The notes under the pieces were generated by a model, which saw only the letters and a program-made list of their open reading frames with translations, was not told where the DNA came from and did not search any database. From Azoarcus sp. L1K30 (GTDB taxonomy: Bacteria > Pseudomonadota > Gammaproteobacteria > Burkholderiales > Rhodocyclaceae), in NCBI RefSeq assembly GCF_018122735.1, contig NZ_JAGRRD010000001.1, forward strand, positions 4,326,615-4,390,614: a stretch of DNA of 64,000 nt. Reading direction: 5' to 3'. Shown here one piece after another: positions 38,642 to 47,619 of the stretch (within the stretch, counting starts at the first letter, position 1; each line of letters begins with the position of its first letter). A program made the position numbers and the translations under genes.

Positions 38642-39004
38642 ATGCCTAACATCACCTTTTCGAGCCCGATCCACAAGGACAAGACTGTCTATGCCGTGGC
38701 CGGTTCGCATACCCAGACCATCCTTAAGATCGCCAAGGACAATCACATCCCGATCGATTTTTCCTGTGAGGACGGCGAGTGCGCGACCTGCATGGTCAAG
38801 ATCACGCCGCTCGCGAACCACGGGCAACGTACCGACCCGATGGCCAGCCGCCTGACCGACAAGGAGCTGGTCGTGCTGCGCGAGCACAAGAAGATCAACG
38901 CGGAAGACATCGAACGCATGCGCGTCGAGGACGTTTCGGTCACGCCGTGGCGCCTTGCCTGCCAGATGATCCTGCGCGATGAGGATCTGCTGGTCGAGTA
39001 CTGA
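38642..39004 (+). CDS. 2Fe-2S ferredoxin (second of two)
   Basis: A 120-residue 2Fe-2S ferredoxin with FSCEDGECATCMVKI (about residues 40-54) and RLACQMIL near 107. A 35-residue insertion rich in charge (DPMASRLTDKELVVLREHKKI) separates the cluster loop from the last Cys, as in ferredoxins of nif clusters. It is clearly different from the preceding ferredoxin, so the two are not a recent duplication. Confidence 0.92.
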   Translation: MPNITFSSPIHKDKTVYAVAGSHTQTILKIAKDNHIPIDFSCEDGECATCMVKITPLANHGQRTDPMASRLTDKELVVLREHKKINAEDIERMRVEDVSVTPWRLACQMILRDEDLLVEY

Positions 39005-39070
39005 TTGGCAACGGGCGCACCTGACCGCACCCAGTCAGATGCGCCCAATCGAACCGCAAGGAGCAATGTC

Positions 39071-39646
39071 ATGCTGGCACCCCTGAGTTTTCGACCTTCG
39101 CCTGTTCGTGCCGCGCTGCATGCACATCTGATGACACATGCGGCTGGTCATGCAAACGACGAATTCATTGCCCACCTGATTGCCGGATGGACCGTTGGCG
39201 AAGGCATGCTGCCGGCCGATTTCGGGCTTGGTCCCGATCGATTCTCGGCCCTTGTGGCACGGCACTTCCCCGGATTGGTGTGGCGTCCGAACAGCGCCCT
39301 TGGCGCATCACCCACGCTTCATCCCGAATTCGAGGACCTGCTTCGCTTCATCTCCGAACATGCGGCCGAGACGACCGATGGCGCGTCCGACATGGCCTTG
39401 ATCGTGGCGACGGCCTGCATGGGCAACGACCACTTGTGGCAGGACCTGGGGCTGCCCTCACGGCGTGAACTGTCGCAGCTGATTGCCCTCAACTTCCCCG
39501 AACTGGCTGCGGCCAACAACCGTGACATGAAGTGGAAGAAGTTCCTCTACCGGGAGCTGTGCCAGCGCGAAGGAATCTACGTCTGCGCTTCGCCGTCGTG
39601 CGAAGCGTGTGCCGATTACGGCAACTGTTTCGGGCCCGAAGTGTGA
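39071..39646 (+). CDS. nifQ: Molybdenum donor protein NifQ
   Basis: A 191-residue NifQ, which carries a Mo-Fe-S cluster and passes molybdenum to FeMo-co synthesis. The diagnostic C-terminal motif Cys-x4-Cys-x2-Cys-x5-Cys is present as CASPSCEACADYGNC (residues about 172-186). ATG 39071 is chosen because AAGGAG lies 7 bases upstream; a start at 39005 lacks one. Its stop overlaps the draG GTG. Confidence 0.95.
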   Translation: MLAPLSFRPSPVRAALHAHLMTHAAGHANDEFIAHLIAGWTVGEGMLPADFGLGPDRFSALVARHFPGLVWRPNSALGASPTLHPEFEDLLRFISEHAAETTDGASDMALIVATACMGNDHLWQDLGLPSRRELSQLIALNFPELAAANNRDMKWKKFLYRELCQREGIYVCASPSCEACADYGNCFGPEV

Positions 39647-40599
39647 GTGCTGCGCCCGCGCAAGGACATGCCGTGGCGCGCGACGATGGCGGCGCGTTGG
39701 CGGATCGCGCACGGGGGGCCATGCTGGGCCTCGCGATCGGCGATGCGCTGGGGGCGACGGTCGAGTTCATGACGCCGCGCGAGATCAGTGCCCAGTACGG
39801 TGTGCATGAGCGGATCTGCGGTGGCGGCTGGCTGCGGCTCGAGGCCGGTGAAGTGACGGATGACACGACGATGACGCTCGCGCTCGGTGAGGCGTGGTTG
39901 CGTGCGCGCGGCGTGCCGGATGCCGAAGCCTGTGCGCAGGCATTCGATGCCTGGATGCGCGCAAAGCCGGTCGATATCGGAAATACCGTGCGCCGCGGTA
40001 TCGTGCGTTGGCGCCTGAGCGGCAGCACGGAGGCGCCGCTGTCATCGGATGCGGGCAATGGCGCCACCATGCGTTGCCTGCCGGTTGCGCTGGCGTGTCT
40101 GGGGGCGGCGCAGCAGGTCACCGCATACGCGGCCCTGGTGCAGGCTCGGGTGACCCACAACAATCCTCTGACTGATGTGGCGACCTTGTGCGTTGTGGAT
40201 ATGGTGCAGAGCGCACTGTTAGGGGCCGGTCAGCACGCCATCGTCGAACGTGCCGAGATGCTCGCAGCGCAATGTCCGGAGTTCGACTTCCACGGGCGTC
40301 ATTGTGACAATCCCAGCGGTTACATCGTCGACACCATGCGCGCGGTATGTCAGTCGATGGCGCGTCACGACGGCTTTCGCGCGGTACTGACCGATGTCGT
40401 CAATCGTGGTGGAGATGCGGATACGACAGGCGCGATCGCCGGCATGGTGATGGGCGCGTTGTGCGGGGAACGGGCCTTGCCCCCGGCGTGGGTGGGCGCG
40501 CTGCGGCCCACGGTGCGCGCGGCATGCATTTCGATGGCGACCGGGCTGATCGAACTCGCGCCCCTGTGTTATCCACAGCCGACCAGATCCGTGATCTGA
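39643..40599 (+). CDS. draG: ADP-ribosyl-dinitrogenase reductase glycohydrolase DraG
   Basis: A 318-residue ADP-ribosylglycohydrolase that removes ADP-ribose from the NifH arginine and so reactivates nitrogenase. It has GAMLGLAIGDALGATVEF (about residues 25-42), the Mn-binding TDDTTM (near 70) and NRGGDADTTGAIAGMVMGAL (about 257-276). The GTG at 39643 overlaps the nifQ stop (GTGA) and gives nearly the usual family length. Last gene of the nifB operon; its partner draT is in a different, divergent operon 1.6 kb away. Confidence 0.94.
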   Translation: MSAAPAQGHAVARDDGGALADRARGAMLGLAIGDALGATVEFMTPREISAQYGVHERICGGGWLRLEAGEVTDDTTMTLALGEAWLRARGVPDAEACAQAFDAWMRAKPVDIGNTVRRGIVRWRLSGSTEAPLSSDAGNGATMRCLPVALACLGAAQQVTAYAALVQARVTHNNPLTDVATLCVVDMVQSALLGAGQHAIVERAEMLAAQCPEFDFHGRHCDNPSGYIVDTMRAVCQSMARHDGFRAVLTDVVNRGGDADTTGAIAGMVMGALCGERALPPAWVGALRPTVRAACISMATGLIELAPLCYPQPTRSVI

Positions 40600-40707
40600 A
40601 CACGGCGCGTTTCCTCGGGAGCGCGTGGCGCTTCAAGCCCTTGTTGTCCCCGCCAGGTCCGCTTGGGTCGAACCCCCGTGCTGCAGCCCGATACCCCGGG
40701 CCGGCAA

Positions 40708-41103
40708 TCAGGCGGATTCGCGTAGCTTGCGCAGATGCGCAGCGAGTGCGGCATCCATTGTCGATAGATGCAAGTCGAACCATTCGGGCATGTTCTCGCG
40801 AACGTAGGCGCGCGCCACCATCAGCCTGCCGCCCTGGACGCTGCGATTGAAGGCCCGCAGTTCGGCAAGCACGCGCTGGTGTTCGCCGATGTGCTCGCCG
40901 GTTGCGGCAAACCGGCTGCTACGCATCAAGGCATCTTCTGCTGCAAAATGGCTGCGGCAGTGATCGAGCAGCTCGGCGAAGAGGGTCTTGAATGCTGCGT
41001 CGTCGGCTTCGCCCAGCGCAGAGACGAGGCCGATGAATGCCTGGTGGGTCGCATCCATCTCGTCAACGCCGAGTGCGTGGCGAGCCTCGTCCCATGCCGC
41101 CAT
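40708..41103 (-). CDS. Bacteriohemerythrin
   Basis: A 131-residue single-domain hemerythrin. All seven di-iron ligands appear: His in DATHQAF, His and Glu in SHFAAEDALM, two His in HIGEHQ, and His plus Asp in HLSTMDAAL. Such proteins bind O2 reversibly for storage, delivery or sensing. ATG 41103 overlaps the end of the upstream SIR2-like gene, which indicates translational coupling. Third gene of the draT operon. Confidence 0.94.
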   Translation of the reverse strand: MAAWDEARHALGVDEMDATHQAFIGLVSALGEADDAAFKTLFAELLDHCRSHFAAEDALMRSSRFAATGEHIGEHQRVLAELRAFNRSVQGGRLMVARAYVRENMPEWFDLHLSTMDAALAAHLRKLRESA

Positions 41104-41105
41104 GC

Positions 41106-41951
41106 TCAGGCGGCCTCCGTGACCGGCAGTTCGGCGAGTTCGCGCCAGTCGGCATCGACGACTTCCAGCCCGATGCGGGCGCAGAAGCGCTTTTCCTTGT
41201 CGTTGGCGCCGGGGATCAGTGCCCAGCCGGCGGGTTGGCTTGCCCCATAGATGAAATCGGCGAGGATCATGCGGATGGTGTCGCGATTGAGGCGGGCACC
41301 CATGACGAGGTAGCGCAAGCCCTGGCGGCGTTCCTTGAGGTAGGGGGGAATGGCGAAGCCGCCCATCAGTTCGGTGATGTAGTCGACGAAGTCGGCATCC
41401 GAGGCGATCCAGTTGGGCTCGGGCCACGGCGTACCACAGGGCTTGAACAGGATAGGGGCCTTGGGATCGATACCGCTCTCGTCTCCGACGGCCGCATAGG
41501 ACGCACCGTCGTGGCGAAACAGCTTGTAGCGCAGGCCCCCAGCGATGCGGGCGATGCCGACGATCAGCGTGTGGGGGCGGGTTGACCAGGCCTGCTGCAG
41601 GCCAGTGTCGCGGTTGAGGTCGATGATGTAGGGCAGGTTCAGCGAGTTGAGCCATCCGTGCATCGCTGCCTGTGACCAGCCTGTGTCGGCATAGATGGTG
41701 TCGAGTGCGCGGTTGACGGTGCTGCGACCGCGCTTGAGTTCGATATTCATCGCTGCGCGCGGGAACTCGTACATCAGCCGAGGCGCCATCGGCTGGCCGT
41801 TGTTGAGTGCAAGAATGAGCTCGTCGCTGGTGGCCGGGATTTTTGCACCGGTCTTGAGATGGCTGACATCGGCAAGCGCATCGGCGCCGATGAAGGGCAC
41901 CACTTCACCGGCAGCAAGGCCGGCGCGGATCTGGTCGAAGACGGTCGTCAT
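41106..41951 (-). CDS. SIR2-like protein in the draT operon
   Basis: A 281-residue protein with a degenerate SIR2-type start: GEVVPFIGADALADV (about residues 15-29) resembles the NAD-binding PFIGAG motif, and YIIDLNRDTGLQQAW (about 112-126) resembles the TTNYD-like strand of SIR2_2 domains. The C-terminal half (KAPILFKPCGTPWPEPNW, then RYLVMGARLNRDTIRMIL) fits no enzyme I recognise. No signal peptide or membrane segment. It lies between draT and the hemerythrin, so a link to NAD-dependent ADP-ribosylation of NifH is suggested by context alone. Confidence 0.75.
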   Translation of the reverse strand: MTTVFDQIRAGLAAGEVVPFIGADALADVSHLKTGAKIPATSDELILALNNGQPMAPRLMYEFPRAAMNIELKRGRSTVNRALDTIYADTGWSQAAMHGWLNSLNLPYIIDLNRDTGLQQAWSTRPHTLIVGIARIAGGLRYKLFRHDGASYAAVGDESGIDPKAPILFKPCGTPWPEPNWIASDADFVDYITELMGGFAIPPYLKERRQGLRYLVMGARLNRDTIRMILADFIYGASQPAGWALIPGANDKEKRFCARIGLEVVDADWRELAELPVTEAA

Positions 41952-42197
41952 GAGGCTTCCTTGTGGTTGCTGGGCGCGTACTTCGCGACTTCCCCCTTGT
42001 CCAGCAAGATCGGTGCCATCGCTGCAACGCGTCGCACTGGCCCGTACTCAGCGGCCCCCGGTATATCGCAGTGCCTGATTTGGTCGCATCTGTCGTGCGG
42101 CGGACATGCCAATGTTCGACTTCCGACAAGAGGCCGGCGTCATGTGCCATCCCCGGTCGACATTCAGTCCGGCAGGGGCGTGCCGGGCCCCCTGCGC

Positions 42198-43004
42198 TCA
42201 GCACTCGAACCGAACCGCTGCCACGCCGCCAATCACCAGGTACTCGCTTTCCCCCTGGAGCAGACCGGGCATGAGGCCGCTGAAGGCCAGAATCTTCGCC
42301 ATCGGGGTGGCGCACGAAAATACATGGTCACCGAACTCGTCTGCGCGGTCCCTGCTCCCGGAAAAGGAACTGAGGTTGTTCAGTTCGACCAGTTGCCGGC
42401 CGTCATCAAGGGTGTTCAGTGTCCGCAGCCCACCGGTGTTGGAAACGCCGCGGTAGAGCAGCAGGTGTGTCTGCCCGGCGTGTCGGCGCGCAAGTTCATA
42501 TTGTGTCCACGCGTACAACAAGTCGACCTGCGCCTCGAGTGCTGCGGTGGCATACAGGCCGGCGGCAACCTCGTGGTCGAAATCCTCACGTGATCTTTCG
42601 TCCTCGTCTGCCAGGGTGCCGCGATGGAAGCGGGTGAGCAGGCCGAAGCGGGACTCCACCCAGGCCTTGAGAATGGCGCCCTCACGCCGTTCCGCGTCAA
42701 ACAGCCAGCCTCGCAGCAGACGCAGGTAGTCCATCTTGCTGCGATCTACGCGCGCACTTTTCGACATGCCCAGTGCGGGCGGGTCGTCGAGCATGAAATG
42801 CGCGTTCATATAGGTGCGGAACAGCTGTGCTCTCGCGGCGGGCTGATCGAGGGCGTCGAGCCGATCAAACAGCGGTTGATGCAGTGGCTGGACGCCATCG
42901 AGCGTCAGCGCACACGGCGCAAGCTGGAAGGCGAAGCTGCCAAGTGCTTCGGCTGGCAGGCTGCAGCGGTTCAGGGCGCGTCGTCCGCGCGGCGGAATCG
43001 TCAT
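42198..43004 (-). CDS. draT: NAD+-dinitrogen-reductase ADP-ribosyltransferase DraT
   Basis: A 268-residue mono-ADP-ribosyltransferase that inactivates NifH by modifying one arginine when ammonia rises or energy falls. The R-S-ExE pattern of arginine-specific transferases is visible: Arg in LLYRGVSNTGG, Ser in NNLSSFSGS, and GESEYLVIGG near the C-terminus. MNAHFMLDDPP and WVESRFGLLTRFHRG are further family segments. ATG 43004 is preferred to a TTG at 43100, which would put coding sequence over the nifH activator site. Divergent from nifH. A 246-base gap separates it from the SIR2-like gene. Confidence 0.93.
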   Translation of the reverse strand: MTIPPRGRRALNRCSLPAEALGSFAFQLAPCALTLDGVQPLHQPLFDRLDALDQPAARAQLFRTYMNAHFMLDDPPALGMSKSARVDRSKMDYLRLLRGWLFDAERREGAILKAWVESRFGLLTRFHRGTLADEDERSREDFDHEVAAGLYATAALEAQVDLLYAWTQYELARRHAGQTHLLLYRGVSNTGGLRTLNTLDDGRQLVELNNLSSFSGSRDRADEFGDHVFSCATPMAKILAFSGLMPGLLQGESEYLVIGGVAAVRFEC

Positions 43005-43036
43005 TCGCGCGATGCTTGCAGGAATTGCGACGTCAA

Positions 43037-43052
43037 TGTTGTCGGCCCTACA
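43037..43052. promoter_or_regulatory. NifA upstream activator site of nifH
   Basis: TGTTGTCGGCCCTACA is an exact TGT-N10-ACA, about 118 bases before the nifH -12 element. Confidence 0.8.
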
Positions 43053-43062
43053 AATTGTAGGG
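43046..43062. repeat. Inverted repeat overlapping the nifH activator site
   Basis: CCCTACAAATTGTAGGG has perfect 8-base arms around one A. It shares seven bases with the NifA site and is 42 bases upstream of the draT start on the other strand. Candidate operator. Confidence 0.6.
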
Positions 43063-43119
43063 TCATTGTCGGGTGGTGAAGTGTGCTTGTCGGCCGGCAA
43101 TCCAGTCGAACTCCAAATA

Positions 43120-43132
43120 AAACAATGCGTTA
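43120..43132 (+). promoter_or_regulatory. Candidate IHF site upstream of nifH
   Basis: AAACAATGCGTTA matches WATCAA-N4-TTR at all but one defined position and lies between the NifA site and the sigma-54 promoter, where IHF usually bends nif DNA. Confidence 0.5.
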
Positions 43133-43149
43133 TGTGTTGCGTTCGAAGC

Positions 43150-43164
43150 TGGCACGCTCATTGC
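43150..43164 (+). promoter_or_regulatory. Sigma-54 promoter of nifHDK
   Basis: TGGCACGCTCATTGC is an exact TGGCAC-N5-TTGC, 70 bases before the nifH ATG. Confidence 0.95.
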
Positions 43165-43228
43165 AAAAGAGTGCTCGTGGTTCAACGCAACACAATCGAT
43201 TCACAAGTTCAGTTCCGACAAGGAGTAA

Positions 43229-44128
<900 letters not shown>

Positions 44129-44136
44129 TTGATTCC

Positions 44137-44154
44137 GGCAGGCTTGCGCCTGCC
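44137..44154 (+). other. Hairpin 1 in the nifH-nifD spacer
   Basis: GGCAGGC, loop TTGC, GCCTGCC: a perfect 7-pair stem 8 bases after the nifH stop, with no T-tract. Confidence 0.6.
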
Positions 44155-44161
44155 CAAGAAG

Positions 44162-44192
44162 CCTGATGGCGCAAGGATCTTGCGTCATCGGG
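44162..44192 (+). other. Hairpin 2 in the nifH-nifD spacer
   Basis: CCTGATGGCGCAAG and CTTGCGTCATCGGG form a 14-pair stem (two G-T pairs) with a GAT loop. With no T-tract it is more likely an mRNA processing or stabilising element that raises nifH over nifDK than a full terminator. Confidence 0.65.
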
Positions 44193-44253
44193 TGTCGAGC
44201 AAACCTACCCACGCCGTGCACAGATTGGTGTCGTCGTGAACAGGAGAAGCAAG

Positions 44254-45729
44254 ATGTCTACGCTCACCCGTGAAGAAACCGAGAGCCTTATCCAGGAAGT
44301 GCTCGAGGTCTATCCCGAGAAGGCCAAGAAGGATCGCGCCAAGCACCTCGCGATCAACGATCAGTCGATCGAGCAGTCCAAGAAATGCATCACCTCCAAC
44401 CGCAAGTCGCTGCCCGGCGTGATGACCATCCGTGGCTGTGCCTACGCAGGTTCGCGCGGTGTGGTGTGGGGTCCGGTCAAGGACATGATCCACATCTCCC
44501 ACGGTCCCGTCGGTTGCGGTCAGTACTCGCGCGCCGGTCGTCGTAACTACTACGTCGGCACCACGGGCGTGAATACCTTTGCCGAGATGAACTTCACCTC
44601 CGACTTCCAGGAGAAGGACATCGTTTTCGGCGGCGACAAGAAGCTCGCCAAGATCATGAACGAGATCGAATCCCTGTTCCCGCTGCACAAGGGGATCACG
44701 GTTCAGTCCGAGTGCCCGATCGGCCTGATCGGTGACGACATCGAAGCCGTCTCCAAGAAAGCTGCCAAGGAACTCAACAAGGTCGTGGTGCCGGTGCGCT
44801 GCGAAGGCTTCCGCGGCGTGTCGCAGTCTCTCGGTCACCACATCGCCAACGACGCGGTGCGCGACTGGGTGCTGTCGAACCGCGACGGTCAGCATTTCGA
44901 ATCGACCCCGTACGACGTCACCATTATCGGCGACTACAACATCGGCGGCGACGCCTGGGCATCGCGCATCTTCCTCGAGGAGATGGGCCTGCGCGTGATC
45001 GCTCAGTGGTCCGGCGACGGCACCATCGCTGAAATGGAGAACACCCCGAAGGCGAAGCTGAACCTGCTGCACTGCTACCGTTCGATGAACTACATCAGCC
45101 GTCACATGGAAGAGAAGTACGGGATTCCATGGATGGAGTACAACTTCTTCGGCCCGACCAAGATCGAAGAGTCGCTGCGTCGCATCGCGGCCTTCTTCGA
45201 CGACTCGATCAAGGAAGGCGCCGAGCGCGTGATCGCCAAGTACAAGCCGATGATGGAAGCCGTCATCGCCAAGTACAAGCCGCGTCTGCAAGGCAAGCGC
45301 GTCATGCTCTACATCGGCGGTCTGCGTCCCCGTCACGTCATTGGCGCTTACGAGGACCTGGGCATGGAAGTCGTCGGTACGGGCTACGAGTTCGGCCACA
45401 ACGATGACTACGATCGTACGATCAAGGAAATGGGCAACGCCACGCTGCTGTACGACGACGTCACCGGCTTCGAGCTGGAAGAGTTCGTCAAGCGCATCAA
45501 GCCCGATCTGGTTGGCTCCGGCATCAAGGAGAAGTACATCTATCAAAAGATGGGCATCCCCTTCCGCCAGATGCACAGCTGGGACTACTCCGGCCCGTAT
45601 CACGGCTTTGACGGCTTCGCCATCTTCGCCCGTGACATGGACATGACGCTGAACAACCCGTGCTGGGGCAAGCAGACCCCGCCGTGGAAGGCCGTCAAGC
45701 CCGCCGAAGAAGTGAAGGCCGCTGCGTAA
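44254..45729 (+). CDS. nifD: Nitrogenase molybdenum-iron protein alpha chain NifD
   Basis: A 491-residue alpha subunit of dinitrogenase. P-cluster ligands are in [19 protein letters not shown] and [11 protein letters not shown]; the FeMo-co ligands are the Cys in [11 protein letters not shown] (about residue 275) and the His in [13 protein letters not shown] (about 450). ATG 44254 is chosen for its CAGGAG site; a GTG at 44236 is further upstream. It carries the RNYYVGTTG segment typical of Mo nitrogenase. Confidence 0.98.
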   Translation: MSTLTREETESLIQEVLEVYPEKAKKDRAKHLAINDQSIEQSKKCITSNRKSLPGVMTIRGCAYAGSRGVVWGPVKDMIHISHGPVGCGQYSRAGRRNYYVGTTGVNTFAEMNFTSDFQEKDIVFGGDKKLAKIMNEIESLFPLHKGITVQSECPIGLIGDDIEAVSKKAAKELNKVVVPVRCEGFRGVSQSLGHHIANDAVRDWVLSNRDGQHFESTPYDVTIIGDYNIGGDAWASRIFLEEMGLRVIAQWSGDGTIAEMENTPKAKLNLLHCYRSMNYISRHMEEKYGIPWMEYNFFGPTKIEESLRRIAAFFDDSIKEGAERVIAKYKPMMEAVIAKYKPRLQGKRVMLYIGGLRPRHVIGAYEDLGMEVVGTGYEFGHNDDYDRTIKEMGNATLLYDDVTGFELEEFVKRIKPDLVGSGIKEKYIYQKMGIPFRQMHSWDYSGPYHGFDGFAIFARDMDMTLNNPCWGKQTPPWKAVKPAEEVKAAA

Positions 45730-45842
45730 TAGCACGCGAGTCAGCCGGGTACGACGTCGCGATCCGCCTGTGATTCCGGCCTCCCGTTTCGGGGGTCAGA
45801 TGAATCGGGTCGCGATGCTTCGCCCGGCGCGCAAAGTGTTGA

Positions 45843-45864
45843 TGCGCGGAGGCACCTCCGCGCA
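45843..45864 (+). other. Hairpin in the nifD-nifK spacer
   Basis: TGCGCGGAGG and CCTCCGCGCA are perfect complements separated by CA (functionally an 8-9 pair stem with a small loop). It lies in an unusually long 191-base nifD-nifK spacer, 56 bases before nifK, without a T-tract. Confidence 0.55.
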
Positions 45865-45920
45865 ACCCAAAACCTTGTGCCTGACGTCCGCAGATTGGCG
45901 GCGCAGGCAAGGAGCCAGAA

Positions 45921-47489
45921 ATGCAGACCGTTGACGATATCAAGCCCTGCTACCCCCTGTTCCGTGACGACGACTACAAGGCGTCGCTGAAGAACAAGCA
46001 GGATCTGTTCGAAGAACGCCACCCGGCGGACAAGGTTGAGGAAGTGTTCCAGTGGACCACCACCAAGGAATACCAGGATCTCAACTTCAAGCGCGAAGCG
46101 CTGACCATCAATCCGGCCAAGGCTTGTCAGCCGCTCGGCGCCGTGCTGTGCTCGCTCGGTTTCCACAAGACCCTGCCGTATGTGCATGGTTCGCAAGGCT
46201 GCGTGGCGTACTTCCGCACCTACTTCAACCGTCACTTCAAGGAGCCGATCTCCTGCGTCTCCGATTCGATGACGGAAGATGCGGCAGTGTTCGGTGGTCA
46301 GAAGAACATGTTCGACGGCCTGGAAAACGCCAAGGCGCTGTACAAGCCCGACATGATCGCCGTGTCGACCACCTGCATGGCCGAGGTGATCGGTGACGAC
46401 CTTAATGCCTTCATCAACAACACCAAGAAGGCGGGTCACATCGAACAGGACTACCCGGTTCCGTTCGCCCACACGCCGTCGTTTGTCGGTAGCCACACCA
46501 CCGGCTGGGACAACATGTTCGAGGGCATCGCACGTTACTTCACCCTCAACAGCATGGAAGGCAAGGTTGCCGGCTCCAACGGCAAGCTCAACTTCGTGCC
46601 GGGCTTCGAGACCTACCTCGGCAACTACCGCGTCATCAAGCGCATGATGGGCGAGATGGGCGTCGATGCAACCCTGTTGTCCGATCCCACCGAAGTGCTC
46701 GATACCCCGTCCGACGGTGAGTTCCGCATGTACTCGGGCGGCACGACGATGGATGAAGTGAAGGACGCGCCGAATGCGCACAACACCATCCTGCTGCAGC
46801 CGTGGCAACTCGAGAAGACGAAGAAGTTCGTCGAAAACACGTGGAACCACGACATCCCGAAGCTCAACATCCCGATGGGCATGGAGTGGACCGACGAGTT
46901 CCTGATGAAGGTGTCCGAGATCACCGGCAAGGAGATTCCGGAGTCGCTGGCGCTCGAGCGCGGCCGCCTGATGGACATGATGCAGGACAGCCATACCTGG
47001 CTCCACGGCAAGAAGTTCGCGCTGTACGGCGATCCCGACTTCGTCATGGGCATGGTCAAGTTCCTGCTCGAACTCGGTGCCGAACCGACCCACATCGTGT
47101 GCAACAACGCCAACAAGCGCTGGGGCAAGGCGGTCGAGAAGATGTTGGCCGAGTCGCCGGTGGGCGCGAGCTGCAAGGTTCACGTTGGCGCCGACCTGTG
47201 GCACCTGCGCAGCCTGTGCTTCACCGACAAGCCCGATTTCCTGATCGGCAACTCGTACGGCAAGTACATCCAGCGTGATACGGTCCATAAGGGCAAGGAG
47301 TTCGAGGTGCCGCTGATCCGTCTCGGCTTCCCGATCTTCGATCGTCACCACCTGCACAGGATGACCACGCTGGGTTACGAGGGCGCGATGTACATCCTCA
47401 CCACCTTGGTCAATGCTGTCCTCGAGCGGCTCGACGACGAGACCCGCGGCATGGGTACCACCGACTACAACTACGACCTGATTCGCTAA
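45921..47489 (+). CDS. nifK: Nitrogenase molybdenum-iron protein beta chain NifK
   Basis: A 522-residue beta subunit. P-cluster ligands lie in ACQPLGAVLCSLGF (about residue 70), HGSQGCVAYFRTYF (about 95) and STTCMAEVIGDD (about 153), with VGSHTTGWDNM near 190. A CAAGGAG site precedes the ATG. It pairs with NifD to form the alpha2beta2 MoFe protein. Confidence 0.98.
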   Translation: MQTVDDIKPCYPLFRDDDYKASLKNKQDLFEERHPADKVEEVFQWTTTKEYQDLNFKREALTINPAKACQPLGAVLCSLGFHKTLPYVHGSQGCVAYFRTYFNRHFKEPISCVSDSMTEDAAVFGGQKNMFDGLENAKALYKPDMIAVSTTCMAEVIGDDLNAFINNTKKAGHIEQDYPVPFAHTPSFVGSHTTGWDNMFEGIARYFTLNSMEGKVAGSNGKLNFVPGFETYLGNYRVIKRMMGEMGVDATLLSDPTEVLDTPSDGEFRMYSGGTTMDEVKDAPNAHNTILLQPWQLEKTKKFVENTWNHDIPKLNIPMGMEWTDEFLMKVSEITGKEIPESLALERGRLMDMMQDSHTWLHGKKFALYGDPDFVMGMVKFLLELGAEPTHIVCNNANKRWGKAVEKMLAESPVGASCKVHVGADLWHLRSLCFTDKPDFLIGNSYGKYIQRDTVHKGKEFEVPLIRLGFPIFDRHHLHRMTTLGYEGAMYILTTLVNAVLERLDDETRGMGTTDYNYDLIR

Positions 47490-47559
47490 GCAGAAGGTCG
47501 TCCGGAACGGCTGCGGGGGGAACCGCCCTCACGCAAGCCGACGCCGGGTGTTGTCGTGG

Positions 47560-47581
47560 CCAGGGGCAAATACGCCCCTGG
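47560..47581 (+). other. Hairpin in the nifK-nifT spacer
   Basis: CCAGGGGC, loop AAATAC, GCCCCTGG is a perfect 8-pair stem. CCGACGCC (47538-47545) and GGCGTCGG (47580-47587) could pair as an alternative outer stem sharing two bases. It ends 38 bases before the nifT start. Confidence 0.5.
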
Positions 47582-47619
47582 CGTCGGACCTTGTGTCCGA
47601 GCCTACAAGGAGGTCCGTT

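Noticed and set aside
41859-42593. 244-codon plus-strand frame in the draT/SIR2-like gap
   Set aside because: It mostly covers the antisense of draT and the SIR2-like gene; the 246-base gap itself shows no separate gene.
44185-47357. Long minus-strand frames (516 and 538 codons) opposite nifD and nifK
   Set aside because: They mirror the strong codon bias of nifDK; no start context or protein signature is seen.
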